From: an uncultured Lachnospiraceae bacterium
Lineage (GTDB): Bacteria > Bacillota > Clostridia > Lachnospirales > Lachnospiraceae
Length of the DNA stretch: 64,000 bases
Assembly (NCBI GenBank): GCA_910578555.1
Contig: CAJTPS010000011.1
Span: 75,282-139,281 of the forward strand
Direction: 5' to 3'
Shown: in pieces, positions 52,937 to 62,117 of the stretch
Position numbering within the stretch: position 1 is the first letter of the stretch
Layout of the letters: every line of letters starts with the position of its first letter
Position numbers and translations under genes: made by a program
Notes under the pieces: generated by a model
What the model saw: only the letters and a program-made list of their open reading frames with translations
What the model was told of the DNA's origin: nothing
Databases searched by the model: none

Positions 52937-53806
52937 TTAATTCCGCAGGGATTTACAGTCTTTGATCCGGTCCAGAAATTCTTCCGGTACGAACAGCCTG
53001 CCGTATCCGGTGCCGAGTTCAAGATTCGGCTTGTTGGTTCCGTGGAAGTCGGAGCCGCCGCTGGGAAGCAGGTCGTACCTGGAGGCGAGCTGCAGCATAT
53101 CCCGTTCGTCCTGCCGACTGTAGGTGCTGTAGAGCACTTCGATGCCCATGAGCCCGGCATTTTTCAGAGAAGATACCAGTCCGTCAAGCCGGTTTCTGCC
53201 CATGTGATAGAGGGGCGGGTGTGCCAGAACAGGAATACCGCCGGCCTGCAGGATCAGTGCCACGGCCTGTGCGGGCGTCACTTTTTCCCGCGGTACAAAG
53301 TATTTCGTGTGATCGCCCAGATACTGTGCGAAAGCTTCCTGCCGGCTCTTCACATAACCGTTTTCAAATAAATAGGAAGCATAGTGTGCTCTTGTGATCA
53401 CGGCGCCGGGGCAGACTGCCTGCAGTTTCTCATATGTGATGTCGATGCCTGCTGCCTGCAGATTGCGGCACATCTTAATGTTGCGTCCGGTGCGTGAATC
53501 TACAAATTCCTGCAGCCTTTTGGTGAAAAAGGGAGAATCGTAGCTGATGTAGAGACCGACGATGTGCACGTCCTGCCGATCGTATTTGGTGGAAAATTCT
53601 ATGCCGGGAACGACCTCAATCGAAGGCCGCCCCGCCGCTGAAAGCGCCCCGGCATGTCCGATGGCCTCCGCCAGACCGTCCACCGTATCATGGTCGGTCA
53701 GCGCGATGGCACTTAACCCTCTGGCAATCGCATAATCCACCAGTTCTGCAGGGCTGAAACTTCCGTCTGATTTGTTTGAATGGGTGTGCAGATCGACTGC
53801 CTTCAT
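52937..53806 (-). CDS. PHP-domain phosphoesterase
   Basis: A 289-residue metal-dependent phosphoesterase. VDLHTHSNKSDGSFSP (3-18) supplies two His ligands, ALTDHDTVDG (about 35) a third set, then GIEFSTK, HPP and SGGSDFHGTNKP at the C-terminus. It resembles 3',5'-nucleoside bisphosphate phosphatases (RNase AM type), so pAp or RNA ends are possible substrates. GAGGGAAAA precedes the ATG. Confidence 0.9.
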   Translation of the reverse strand: MKAVDLHTHSNKSDGSFSPAELVDYAIARGLSAIALTDHDTVDGLAEAIGHAGALSAAGRPSIEVVPGIEFSTKYDRQDVHIVGLYISYDSPFFTKRLQEFVDSRTGRNIKMCRNLQAAGIDITYEKLQAVCPGAVITRAHYASYLFENGYVKSRQEAFAQYLGDHTKYFVPREKVTPAQAVALILQAGGIPVLAHPPLYHMGRNRLDGLVSSLKNAGLMGIEVLYSTYSRQDERDMLQLASRYDLLPSGGSDFHGTNKPNLELGTGYGRLFVPEEFLDRIKDCKSLRN

Positions 53807-53901
53807 TTTTCCCTCTCTCTTTTCTCTACCATATAAATCTGTAGAAGTTTATCTGTCAAAGATTTGTTCCGGGATTATCTATCCGTAACCGGAGAGCCGG
53901 A

Positions 53902-55542
53902 TCAGTCGTCCTCTTCCTGGCTTGCCGTACTCGTGTAGACCGTACGCTTTCTCGCCATCTCGTCGCTTTCCAGATATTCGTCGTAGGTCGTGATCTTATC
54001 GATCAGCGTGCCGTCCGGCAGAATCTCCATAATGCGGTTCGCCGTCGTCTGTACAACCTGGTGGTCATGGCAGGAGAAAAGTTCCACGCCCTTGAATTTC
54101 TTCATGCCTTCGTTCAGTGCGGTGATCGCTTCCATATCCAGATGGTTGGTCGGCTCGTCGAAGATCAGACAGTTGGCGCCGCTGATCATCATCTTAGAAA
54201 GCAGACAGCGCACCTTCTCGCCGCCGGAGAGCACCTTGACCTTCTTCACGCCGTCCTCACCGGCAAAGAGCATACGGCCGAGGAAACCGCGGACATAGGT
54301 CACATCCTTGACGGGAGAGTACCCCATCAGCCAGTCGGTGATCGTGTAGTCGTTGTCAAATTCCGCGGTGTTATCCTTTGGAAAATAAGCCTGTGAGGTG
54401 GTAACGCCCCATTTATAAGTGCCTTCGTCGGGTTCCATCTCGCCCGTGAGAATTTTGAAGAGCGTCGTCTTTGCGAGTTCATTGCTGCCCACGAAAGCGA
54501 TCTTATCGTCATGGCCTACGATAAAGGAAAGATTGTCCAGGACTTTCTCTCCGTTAATTGTCTTGCTGAGTCCTTCCACGGTGAGCACTTCGTTGCCGAT
54601 CTCACGTTCCGGTCTGAAATCAATGTAGGGATATTTCCGGCTGGAAGGGCGTATGTCGTCGAGCTCAATCTTCTCCAGCGCGCGTTTTCTGGAGGTTGCC
54701 TGCTTGGATTTACTTGCGTTGGCGGAGAAGCGGGAGATGAACTCCTGCAGTTCCTTGATCTGCTCCTCTTTCTTCTTGTTCGCTTCCTTGCGCTGCTTGA
54801 TGATCAGCTGGCTGGATTCATACCAGAAATCATAGTTGCCGGCATAGAGCTGAATCTTACCATAGTCGATGTCCGCGGTGTGCGTACATACCTTGTTCAG
54901 AAAATAACGGTCATGGGAAACGACAATAACCGTGTTCTCGAAGTTGATCAGAAACTCCTCGAGCCACGCGATCGCGTCCAGATCCAGATGGTTGGTCGGC
55001 TCGTCTAAGAGCAGGATGTCCGGATTGCCAAAAAGCGCTTTGGCGAGCAGTACTTTGACCTTCTCGTTACCGTTTAAGTCAGCCATCATATTGTAATGCA
55101 GTTCTGTGCCGACGCCGAGACCGTTTAAGAGCATGGCGGCATTAGACTCCGCATCCCAGCCGTCCATCTCTGCAAATTCCGCTTCCAGTTCGCTGGCGCG
55201 GATACCGTCCTCGTCGGAGAAATCTTCCTTGGCGTAGATGGCATCCTTTTCCTTCATGATCTGATAAAGCCGTTCGTTGCCCATGATGACGGTGTCCAGC
55301 ACCGGATAGGCATCATATTTGAAGTGGTCCTGTTCCAGCACCGAGAGCCGCTGGCCGGGCGTGATGGACACGTCGCCGTTTGTGGTCTCCAGCGCGCCGG
55401 AGAGAATCTTTAAGAAGGTGGATTTGCCCGCGCCGTTAGCGCCGATGAGTCCGTAGCAGTTTCCTTCCGTAAATTTAATGTTTACGTCTTCAAAGAGCGC
55501 TTTCTTGCCTACGCGCAGTGTTACGTTGTTTGCCTGAATCAT
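53902..55542 (-). CDS. ABC-F ATPase with a degenerate second P-loop
   Basis: A soluble tandem ABC protein acting at the ribosome, of the YbiT type. It has 546 residues: ABC1 with GANGAGKST (about 34-42) and LLLDEPTNHLD, a Lys-rich linker, and ABC2 with CLIFDEPTNHLD and LSGGEKVRCLL. In ABC2 the Walker A reads GSNELAKTT: the usual G of GKT is Ala, though Lys and Thr remain. A C-terminal acidic tail (SQEEDD) follows. ABC-F proteins adjust stalled ribosomes or confer antibiotic protection; the type here favours a housekeeping role. Confidence 0.93.
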   Translation of the reverse strand: MIQANNVTLRVGKKALFEDVNIKFTEGNCYGLIGANGAGKSTFLKILSGALETTNGDVSITPGQRLSVLEQDHFKYDAYPVLDTVIMGNERLYQIMKEKDAIYAKEDFSDEDGIRASELEAEFAEMDGWDAESNAAMLLNGLGVGTELHYNMMADLNGNEKVKVLLAKALFGNPDILLLDEPTNHLDLDAIAWLEEFLINFENTVIVVSHDRYFLNKVCTHTADIDYGKIQLYAGNYDFWYESSQLIIKQRKEANKKKEEQIKELQEFISRFSANASKSKQATSRKRALEKIELDDIRPSSRKYPYIDFRPEREIGNEVLTVEGLSKTINGEKVLDNLSFIVGHDDKIAFVGSNELAKTTLFKILTGEMEPDEGTYKWGVTTSQAYFPKDNTAEFDNDYTITDWLMGYSPVKDVTYVRGFLGRMLFAGEDGVKKVKVLSGGEKVRCLLSKMMISGANCLIFDEPTNHLDMEAITALNEGMKKFKGVELFSCHDHQVVQTTANRIMEILPDGTLIDKITTYDEYLESDEMARKRTVYTSTASQEEDD

Positions 55543-55582
55543 GTTGAAACCTCTTTTTCCTGTTTAAAATTGCAATTAATAA

Positions 55583-55604
55583 CGAGTCTGCAAAGCAAAT
55601 CTCG
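55583..55604. repeat. Dispersed repeat, hairpin 1 only (copy C)
   Basis: Outer arms CGAG/CTCG (55583-55586, 55601-55604), inner arms TGC/GCA (55589-55591, 55595-55597) around aaa. Copies at 19662 and 34614 have CTGC/GCAG and CGC/GCG in the same place. A weaker relative starts near 52912. The rest of the 282-base gap up to GDPD holds a promoter. Confidence 0.6.
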
Positions 55605-55713
55605 CAGTTACCTTTACCATTATACACAAAAGCGGGGCTTTTTCAACAAAAAAGGGAAATAGCGGGAATATTCGCCCTAAAAAATGCCGGCGCATACAAT
55701 TTGCAACAAAACC

Positions 55714-55741
55714 TTGCAGTTTTATACAGGATGCTTATAAT
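55714..55741 (+). promoter_or_regulatory. Promoter of GDPD gene
   Basis: TTGCAG (55714-55719), 16-base spacer, TATAAT (55736-55741). Confidence 0.65.
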
Positions 55742-55824
55742 CGAAATAGGATGAGATTGCCTGATCAGCACGGGATGATCATGATCTCATAAGTAATGAA
55801 AGAAGACGGCGGGGATATTGAGAG

Positions 55825-56649
55825 ATGAACTTAAGAAAAGTAAAAGTGGTAACGGAGGCAGTGACGACATCGGGGATTCTGTATTTGCTTGCGCTTATGC
55901 CGCGCATGTTAAAACGTCCGGATACGAGTCTGTTCCAGAAACGGTATTTTGCACATAGAGGGCTGCATGACAATGCCGCCGGTGCGCCGGAAAATTCTAT
56001 GGCGGCGTTTCGCAAGGCGGTGGAGGCGGGTTACGGCATGGAGCTGGACGTGCATGTGACAAAGGACGGCATACCGGTGATTTTCCATGATTTTAAGCTG
56101 GAACGTATCTGCGGTGTGAAAGGTAATGTCGAGGACTATACTTATGAAGAACTTCAGCAGTTTACCCTGTGTAACTCCGGGGAGCGGATTCCGAAGCTGA
56201 ACGAACTGCTTTCCATGGTGCGGGGACGTGTGCCGTTAATTATAGAGATCAAGTCGGAGAAGGCGGATGTGTCAGAGTGCGCTGTGATCGACCGGATACT
56301 GCGCGGTTACAACGGCGCGTACTGTATCGAATCCTTTAACCCCATGGTGTTGTGCTGGTACCGCCTGCACCGCAATGAGGTTGTCAGGGGACAGCTCGCG
56401 TCCAATTTCCGCATTGACGGGGAGAACCGCAGCATATTCTATTTCTTCCTGACCCATCTGTTGTTAAACTTTATCACGAAGCCGGATTTCATAGCGTACA
56501 ATCACAGATTCCGGGAAGAGCCGGGCAGAAGAATCTGCAGAAAACTCTTCCGCAATCCGGCGGTGGCGTGGACGGTCAGGAGTCCGCAGGAACTTCGGGA
56601 AATAAGGGATGAGTTCGATGTGTTCATTTTCGAAGGATTTATGCCGTAG
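55825..56649 (+). CDS. Glycerophosphodiester phosphodiesterase
   Basis: The enzyme hydrolyses glycerophosphodiesters to glycerol-3-phosphate plus alcohol. It has 274 residues with the TIM-barrel GDPD motifs: FAHRGLHDN, PENSMAAFRKAVEAGYGMELDVHVTKDGIPVIFHD, and IEIKSE. Catalytic His pair, Glu and Asp ligands are all present. A short hydrophobic stretch near the N-terminus (about 14-30) may touch the membrane; no clear cleavage site. It has its own promoter. Confidence 0.92.
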   Translation: MNLRKVKVVTEAVTTSGILYLLALMPRMLKRPDTSLFQKRYFAHRGLHDNAAGAPENSMAAFRKAVEAGYGMELDVHVTKDGIPVIFHDFKLERICGVKGNVEDYTYEELQQFTLCNSGERIPKLNELLSMVRGRVPLIIEIKSEKADVSECAVIDRILRGYNGAYCIESFNPMVLCWYRLHRNEVVRGQLASNFRIDGENRSIFYFFLTHLLLNFITKPDFIAYNHRFREEPGRRICRKLFRNPAVAWTVRSPQELREIRDEFDVFIFEGFMP

Positions 56650-56863
56650 CTGTTTTGCGAAGCAGATTTACTTTTTTGTTGCATTAACTACAAAAAACGG
56701 GTGGTAAATTTCCAATTTTATGGTAAAATAATAAAAGAGCATAAAGAAATATGTGCAAGAGTGCCATAAATATGATTAATTTTTGGCGTTTTTGCGGTTC
56801 CTGTTATGGGAAAAACGTATACAGGAAGAATGGCTTATTTAAGGAAAAGAGAGGGCGAAAACT

Positions 56864-59482
56864 ATGGCGAAATGGGTGTACTTATTTGAGGAGGGCAATG
56901 CCGACATGCGTAATCTTCTCGGCGGTAAAGGTGCGAACCTTGCTGAGATGACGAACTTGGGCCTGCCGATTCCGCAAGGTTTTACGGTCACGACAGAAGC
57001 CTGTACGGACTACTATAACAATGGCCGGCAAATCAGCGATGAGATCAAAGAGCAGATCTTTGCGGCACTTGCAGGGCTGGAGGAGAAACAGGGAAAGAAA
57101 TTCGGAGATACGGAGAATCCGCTTCTCGTATCGGTACGTTCCGGTGCACGGGCTTCCATGCCGGGCATGATGGACACAATTCTTAATCTGGGGTTGAATG
57201 ACGTCGCAGTGGAAGGCTTTGCGAAGAAGACAGGCAATCCGAGATTCGCGTATGATTCCTACAGAAGATTTATTCAGATGTTCTCCGATGTTGTTATGGA
57301 GATTCCGAAATCCTATTTTGAGAGAATACTGGACGAGATCAAGGAAGCAAAGGGTGTTAAGTTTGACACCGACCTGACTGCGGAGGATCTGAAAGAAATC
57401 ATCGGCAAGTTCAAGAATATTTATCAGGAGAATAAAGGCGAGGAGTTCCCGCAGGAACCGAAAGTACAGCTGATGGAAGCGGTCAAGGCGGTATTCCGCT
57501 CATGGGATAATGAGAGAGCCATCGTATACAGAAGAATGAATGATATTCCCGGCGACTGGGGTACGGCTGTTAACGTACAGGCTATGGTATTCGGCAATAT
57601 GGGCGACACATCCGGCACCGGCGTTGCTTTTACCAGAAATCCTTCTACCGGCGCCAAGGGCATCTACGGTGAGTACCTGATCAATGCGCAGGGCGAGGAC
57701 GTGGTGGCAGGTATCCGTACGCCGCAGCCGATCACAAAGCTGGAAGAGGATCTTCCCGAGTGCTTCAAGCAGTTTATGGAGATCGCCAATAAATTAGAGA
57801 ACCATTACCGTGATATGCAGGATATGGAATTTACCATTGAGGACGGCAAGCTGTTCTTCTTACAAACGCGTAACGGTAAGAGAACCGCACCGGCGGCGAT
57901 CCAGATCGCATGTGATCTGGTAGATGAGGGCATGATCACGCCCGAGGAGGCAGTGCTTCGTATCGAGGCCAAATCTCTGGACCAGCTGCTGCATCCGACC
58001 TTTGATCCGGCAGCTTTGAAGGCAGGACAGGTGATTGGACAGGCACTTCCCGCATCACCCGGCGCGGCGGCAGGTAAAGTATACTTTACCGCGCAGGAGG
58101 CAAAAGAGGCGCATGAAAAAGGAGAGAGAGTCATTCTGGTACGTCTGGAGACCTCTCCCGAAGACATCGAGGGTATGCATGCGGCGGAAGGTATCCTGAC
58201 AGTCCGCGGCGGTATGACATCCCACGCTGCAGTAGTGGCCCGCGGAATGGGTACGGCATGTGTGTCAGGCTGCGGCGAGATCGCGATTAACGAGCATGAT
58301 AAAGTATTTGAACTGGGCGGAGAAGAGTTCCATGAGGGAGACTACATTTCCCTGGACGGCTCCACCGGTAAGATCTATAAAGGTGATATTAAGACAGTGG
58401 AGGCATCTGTCAGCGGCAATTTCGGTCGTATTATGGAATGGGCGGACAAGTACCGTAAGCTTCAGGTGCGCACCAATGCGGATACGCCCGCAGACGCGGC
58501 GAATGCTGTGAAGTACGGCGCGGAGGGTATCGGTCTTTGCCGTACCGAGCATATGTTCTTCGAACCTGACAGGATTCCAAAGATCCGTCAGATGATACTG
58601 GCAAGAACAGTGGAGCAGAGAGAGAAAGCATTAAACGCATTGATTCCTTTCCAGAAAGGCGATTTCAAGGCGCTGTATGAAGTTATGGAGGGAAGACCGG
58701 TGACGATCCGTTTCCTGGACCCGCCGCTTCATGAGTTTGTTCCGACAGACCAGAATGATATTGATGATCTGGCCGTGGAGATGATGATGACTGCTGAAGA
58801 AGTACAGGAAATCTGTGATTCCCTGCATGAGTTCAACCCGATGATGGGCCACCGCGGATGCCGTCTGGCAGTTACCTATCCGGAGATTGCAAAGATGCAG
58901 ACGAGAGCCGTTATGGAAGCAGCCATCGAAGTGAAGAATGAGAAAGGCTTTGATATTGTGCCTGAAATCATGATTCCGCTCGTAGGCGAGAAGAAAGAAC
59001 TCAAGTTTGTCAAGGATGTTGTGGTAGAAACGGCAGAGCAGGTGAAGAAAGAGAAAAACTCCGATATCAAGTATCATGTGGGAACTATGATCGAGATTCC
59101 AAGAGCCGCACTTCTGGCAAATGAGATTGCCGAAGAGGCAGAGTTCTTCTCCTTCGGTACAAACGACCTGACGCAGATGACGTTCGGCTTCTCCCGTGAT
59201 GACGCAGGCAAGTTCCTGGGCGATTACTATAAGAACAAGATCTATGAATCAGATCCTTTCGCAAGACTGGATCAGAGCGGTGTAGGCCAGCTGGTACAGA
59301 TGGCGGCAGAGAAAGGTCGTGCGACCAGACCGGACATCAAGCTCGGTATCTGCGGCGAACACGGCGGCGATCCTTCGTCTGTGGAGTTCTGTCATAAGGT
59401 TGGACTGACGTATGTGTCCTGTTCACCGTTCAGAGTGCCGATTGCGAGATTGGCGGCGGCGCAGGCGGCTATCTTAAATTGA
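56864..59482 (+). CDS. ppdK: Pyruvate, phosphate dikinase
   Basis: The enzyme interconverts PEP, AMP and PPi with pyruvate, ATP and Pi; in anaerobes it serves glycolysis or gluconeogenesis. It has 872 residues: the ATP-grasp part (GGKGANLAEMTNLGLPIPQGFTV), the phospho-His domain with GGMTSHAAVVARGMG (His-454), and the PEP-binding barrel (GLCRTEHMFF, RFLDPPLHEF, FSFGTNDLTQMTFGFSRDD). It is intact and starts at the ATG after a purine-rich site. It ends the conserved region of this window. Confidence 0.97.
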   Translation: MAKWVYLFEEGNADMRNLLGGKGANLAEMTNLGLPIPQGFTVTTEACTDYYNNGRQISDEIKEQIFAALAGLEEKQGKKFGDTENPLLVSVRSGARASMPGMMDTILNLGLNDVAVEGFAKKTGNPRFAYDSYRRFIQMFSDVVMEIPKSYFERILDEIKEAKGVKFDTDLTAEDLKEIIGKFKNIYQENKGEEFPQEPKVQLMEAVKAVFRSWDNERAIVYRRMNDIPGDWGTAVNVQAMVFGNMGDTSGTGVAFTRNPSTGAKGIYGEYLINAQGEDVVAGIRTPQPITKLEEDLPECFKQFMEIANKLENHYRDMQDMEFTIEDGKLFFLQTRNGKRTAPAAIQIACDLVDEGMITPEEAVLRIEAKSLDQLLHPTFDPAALKAGQVIGQALPASPGAAAGKVYFTAQEAKEAHEKGERVILVRLETSPEDIEGMHAAEGILTVRGGMTSHAAVVARGMGTACVSGCGEIAINEHDKVFELGGEEFHEGDYISLDGSTGKIYKGDIKTVEASVSGNFGRIMEWADKYRKLQVRTNADTPADAANAVKYGAEGIGLCRTEHMFFEPDRIPKIRQMILARTVEQREKALNALIPFQKGDFKALYEVMEGRPVTIRFLDPPLHEFVPTDQNDIDDLAVEMMMTAEEVQEICDSLHEFNPMMGHRGCRLAVTYPEIAKMQTRAVMEAAIEVKNEKGFDIVPEIMIPLVGEKKELKFVKDVVVETAEQVKKEKNSDIKYHVGTMIEIPRAALLANEIAEEAEFFSFGTNDLTQMTFGFSRDDAGKFLGDYYKNKIYESDPFARLDQSGVGQLVQMAAEKGRATRPDIKLGICGEHGGDPSSVEFCHKVGLTYVSCSPFRVPIARLAAAQAAILN

Positions 59483-59500
59483 TGCCATAGGAATTTGGAT

Positions 59501-59696
59501 ACGAACAGGCAAAAGTATAGAAGAATGGCTTAAAATCAGGGTTTTTTAGGCTTGGTGGGGTTCATCACGGTGGTTGGTGGGCCCCGCTTTTTCGTGTTAT
59601 TGGATGCCGCTGATAGGATGGCGATTGGGAAGAAAATCGTACTATCAGGCAAAAGTATACTTTCACGCAAAAGTCGGGGGTTTTCGTGATAGTATA
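59501..59696. repeat. Upstream repeat cluster, same family as the array at 62.1 kb
   Basis: Forward units: CAGGCAAAAGT at 59506, TACTATCAGGCAAAAGT at 59640-59656, and CACGCAAAAGT at 59664. An inverted unit, GGTTTTCGTGATAGTATA, lies at 59679-59696. The rest of the non-coding stretch 59483-60039 has no gene I can support; it becomes very AT-rich toward 60000. Confidence 0.65.
59554..59592 (+). terminator. Possible terminator of ppdK
   Basis: GTGGGG (about 59556-59561) pairs with CCCCGC (59582-59587, one G-U), and TTTTTCG follows. The inner loop can pair further (CAC/GTG). Confidence 0.45.
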
Positions 59697-60039
59697 TGGC
59701 GGAAAGGTAAAAGGGTGTAGGATATTGTTGTTTTTTGCGGAAAAGGGTATCAGTTCGGCTGAAAATGCTGTTGAAATATGGAGGATATTGCCTTTTACTT
59801 AGCGATATTGGATAGGAGATTTTTGTAATACATTAGTTGGGAAAAGACTTTGGAGAAGATGGATACAGGCTTTCTGTTGCAGGTGGAGATATAAATTTGG
59901 ATAGGATTTTTGCTTTTTTTTGGATGGCAAAGAATGTCAAAATATGATAAAATATTTTAAGACCTTTATATGAATTCTAATATACAAGTTTGTGATATTT
60001 AATATATTTGGAAAAACAAAAAGGGAGTGTGATTGATTT

Positions 60040-60987
60040 ATGGATATTACTACTGGAACTGCTGTAGCAAAGACTGCGGTTGATTTGGTAAAAAATGATA
60101 ATGTACTAAATAAAGCTGCAGGAGTTATGGGAATGCTATTTCCCTATGCTGGTTTAAAACAAAAGGCTGTAAATATGTACATAGAGGAAATTGAAAAATC
60201 GGATATGTCACCTGAAGCAAAGATATTTACTGTATTGAATATGAAGAAAACATTTAAAAAGATCAAGAATCAGAAATCTATTGCTGATATAGCTATGGAA
60301 AATACAAAAGAAGGGACGGATTTCTCTGAAAAATCTGGGGTTAGTGAGGAATGGTTAGAGCGCTATATGGATTCAGCAGGATTTGTGAGTTCCGAAGATA
60401 TACAGTTGATTTGGGGTAAAATACTTGCAAATGAATTTGAAAGACCAGGGAGTACGCCACCTAATATGATTAGAATTCTTTCTGAAATAACGCCTAAACT
60501 AGCAATGGCATTTCGTGTTATTTGCAGTATGAATGTTTTTATATGCCCATTAATGGAAGATGGAAATGTTATGGGGGCATTTCGGAAGTTATTTGTTCCA
60601 TATAAAATGAATAATGATAGATTACATGAATTAGGATTGAGTTTTAATGCACTAAATGAGCTTGAAGCATTAGGTGTGATAAGATTTAATTCTATTAGTG
60701 GGTATGTTTCCAAAGGAATAACTCAAAAAAGAGTTTTATTATGCATAGGGGATAAGCTAGAGGTTCTCAACGAGCATAAAAATGGTGAAGTTCCAATTGG
60801 AAATGTAATTCTTACTTCTGTAGGTGAAGCGCTTCAAGCTATTACAGACCCAGAAGATATTGAAGATTATTATGATATGGTAAAGAACTATTTGAATTCA
60901 GAACAAGTTAAATTGGCAGAAGAACATGATTATTTTTCAGAAATTAAGGATGATATATTAACTATAGGTCGAGAAAATCCTAAGTAG
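60040..60987 (+). CDS. DUF2806-like protein
   Basis: A 315-residue, AT-rich gene. The central part (about 112-190), SSEDIQLIWGKILANEFERPGS followed by IRILSEITPKLAMAF, fits the DUF2806 pattern (..L.WakILAgE...PGs...L..L..L...A..F). No transmembrane segment or catalytic motif is visible; the N-terminal part has helices with small residues (VMGMLFPYAG). GGGAG precedes the ATG by about twelve bases. Composition is very different from the core genome, which suggests transfer. It stands 91 bases before the HEPN gene and is probably its partner. DUF2806 proteins are found near phage and defence genes, but no function is proven. Confidence 0.7.
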   Translation: MDITTGTAVAKTAVDLVKNDNVLNKAAGVMGMLFPYAGLKQKAVNMYIEEIEKSDMSPEAKIFTVLNMKKTFKKIKNQKSIADIAMENTKEGTDFSEKSGVSEEWLERYMDSAGFVSSEDIQLIWGKILANEFERPGSTPPNMIRILSEITPKLAMAFRVICSMNVFICPLMEDGNVMGAFRKLFVPYKMNNDRLHELGLSFNALNELEALGVIRFNSISGYVSKGITQKRVLLCIGDKLEVLNEHKNGEVPIGNVILTSVGEALQAITDPEDIEDYYDMVKNYLNSEQVKLAEEHDYFSEIKDDILTIGRENPK

Positions 60988-61078
60988 TAAGTATTTCACG
61001 TTTTGCTACTAAGTAGGTATAGTGATTTGCTGAATTTTGATTTAATTTGTGCTATAAAAAGGAAGAGTGCAATTTGAC

Positions 61079-61882
61079 ATGGTGAAATACGATTTTATAT
61101 GTGAGAAATGTGGGAATATTCAAAAAGGTAAGTTTAATCAAAGAACAACTGAATTAGTGTGTAATGTGTGTGGAAATGCTATGGGGTGGGGAAATAGTTT
61201 TCCGCCACTTAATGCTTTAGATTTTATACATTCTTCTACAGACTTATTTGAGCAAAGTAAAAATTGTGATAAAAATAATTTAGAACTTCAATATCAATGT
61301 ATTATAAAGGGTGGGTGTTGGAACGGAGATAAAACGGAGTTAGATAAATACAATAACGCATATGAGAGGATATTGGAAAAGTATGCGGATAATGATGATA
61401 CTTTTTGGCTGGAAATAATGGATACTTTTGAAGAAGAGATATGCAAGGATATGGCACCTGAACAAGCAATGGCAGTTCTAAGTGCAATAAAAGTATTCTC
61501 GAAAAATTATTTTAGAAAACCATATATTATTATAGTAGCGTCATTAATAGAACAATTATTTAATGATTATTTTAAGGCGCTTGTTAGTAATGAATTGTGT
61601 GAATATGGCAGCAAAGTGTTTTTGCATAAATACGAGATTACAGGAATACAGTCTGCTGTGGATATAATTGAGTCTTTTTTAGATGGATGTTTGAGAGACA
61701 AAATGAATATGTATTCAGCTGGATTCTATGAAAAGTGGGCTGGCTTGAGAGGATTAAGGAATGGAATTATACATAGCAATAATAAATATGTTTCAAAAAT
61801 TAAAGTTTCCCAAATAAAAAAGTTAGCAGATGAAAGTTTAATTGTTTTTTCCCATTTAAAAAGTAACCTTTATAAAATCTGA
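61079..61882 (+). CDS. Zinc-ribbon plus HEPN-like protein (candidate RNase)
   Basis: A 267-residue product. The N-terminus is a zinc ribbon with Cys-8, 11, 28, 31 (ICEKCGN..LVCNVCGN). After a linker the C-terminal part (about 140-267) is all-helical, opening with IVASLIEQLFNDYF and ending with LRGLRNGIIHSNNK. R227-N-G-I-I-H232 matches the Rx4-6H active site of HEPN RNases. HEPN proteins of this type are often toxins in abortive-infection or toxin-antitoxin loci. A GTG at 61067 is an alternative start. Its AT-rich composition and the repeat arrays on both sides mark it as part of an acquired cassette. Confidence 0.7.
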   Translation: MVKYDFICEKCGNIQKGKFNQRTTELVCNVCGNAMGWGNSFPPLNALDFIHSSTDLFEQSKNCDKNNLELQYQCIIKGGCWNGDKTELDKYNNAYERILEKYADNDDTFWLEIMDTFEEEICKDMAPEQAMAVLSAIKVFSKNYFRKPYIIIVASLIEQLFNDYFKALVSNELCEYGSKVFLHKYEITGIQSAVDIIESFLDGCLRDKMNMYSAGFYEKWAGLRGLRNGIIHSNNKYVSKIKVSQIKKLADESLIVFSHLKSNLYKI

Positions 61883-62117
61883 TAATTCATTGCTGATAAA
61901 AATGCATATCGTGATAGGTAGTGTTGTTGATATGATTTTGGAGCGATAACCTTAGTACCCAACGGTGTCTTAGTTTCCGGTAGATACAGACACGGAAAGC
62001 CCACAAAGCCCGTAAACACGGCACTTTCGGCACTACATAGCTTTCAAAGTTACATTATTTCCGTGTGCTTTTGAGGGCATTTTTACATTAGTATGGTTGC
62101 GAACGGTTGTTCTGGGG

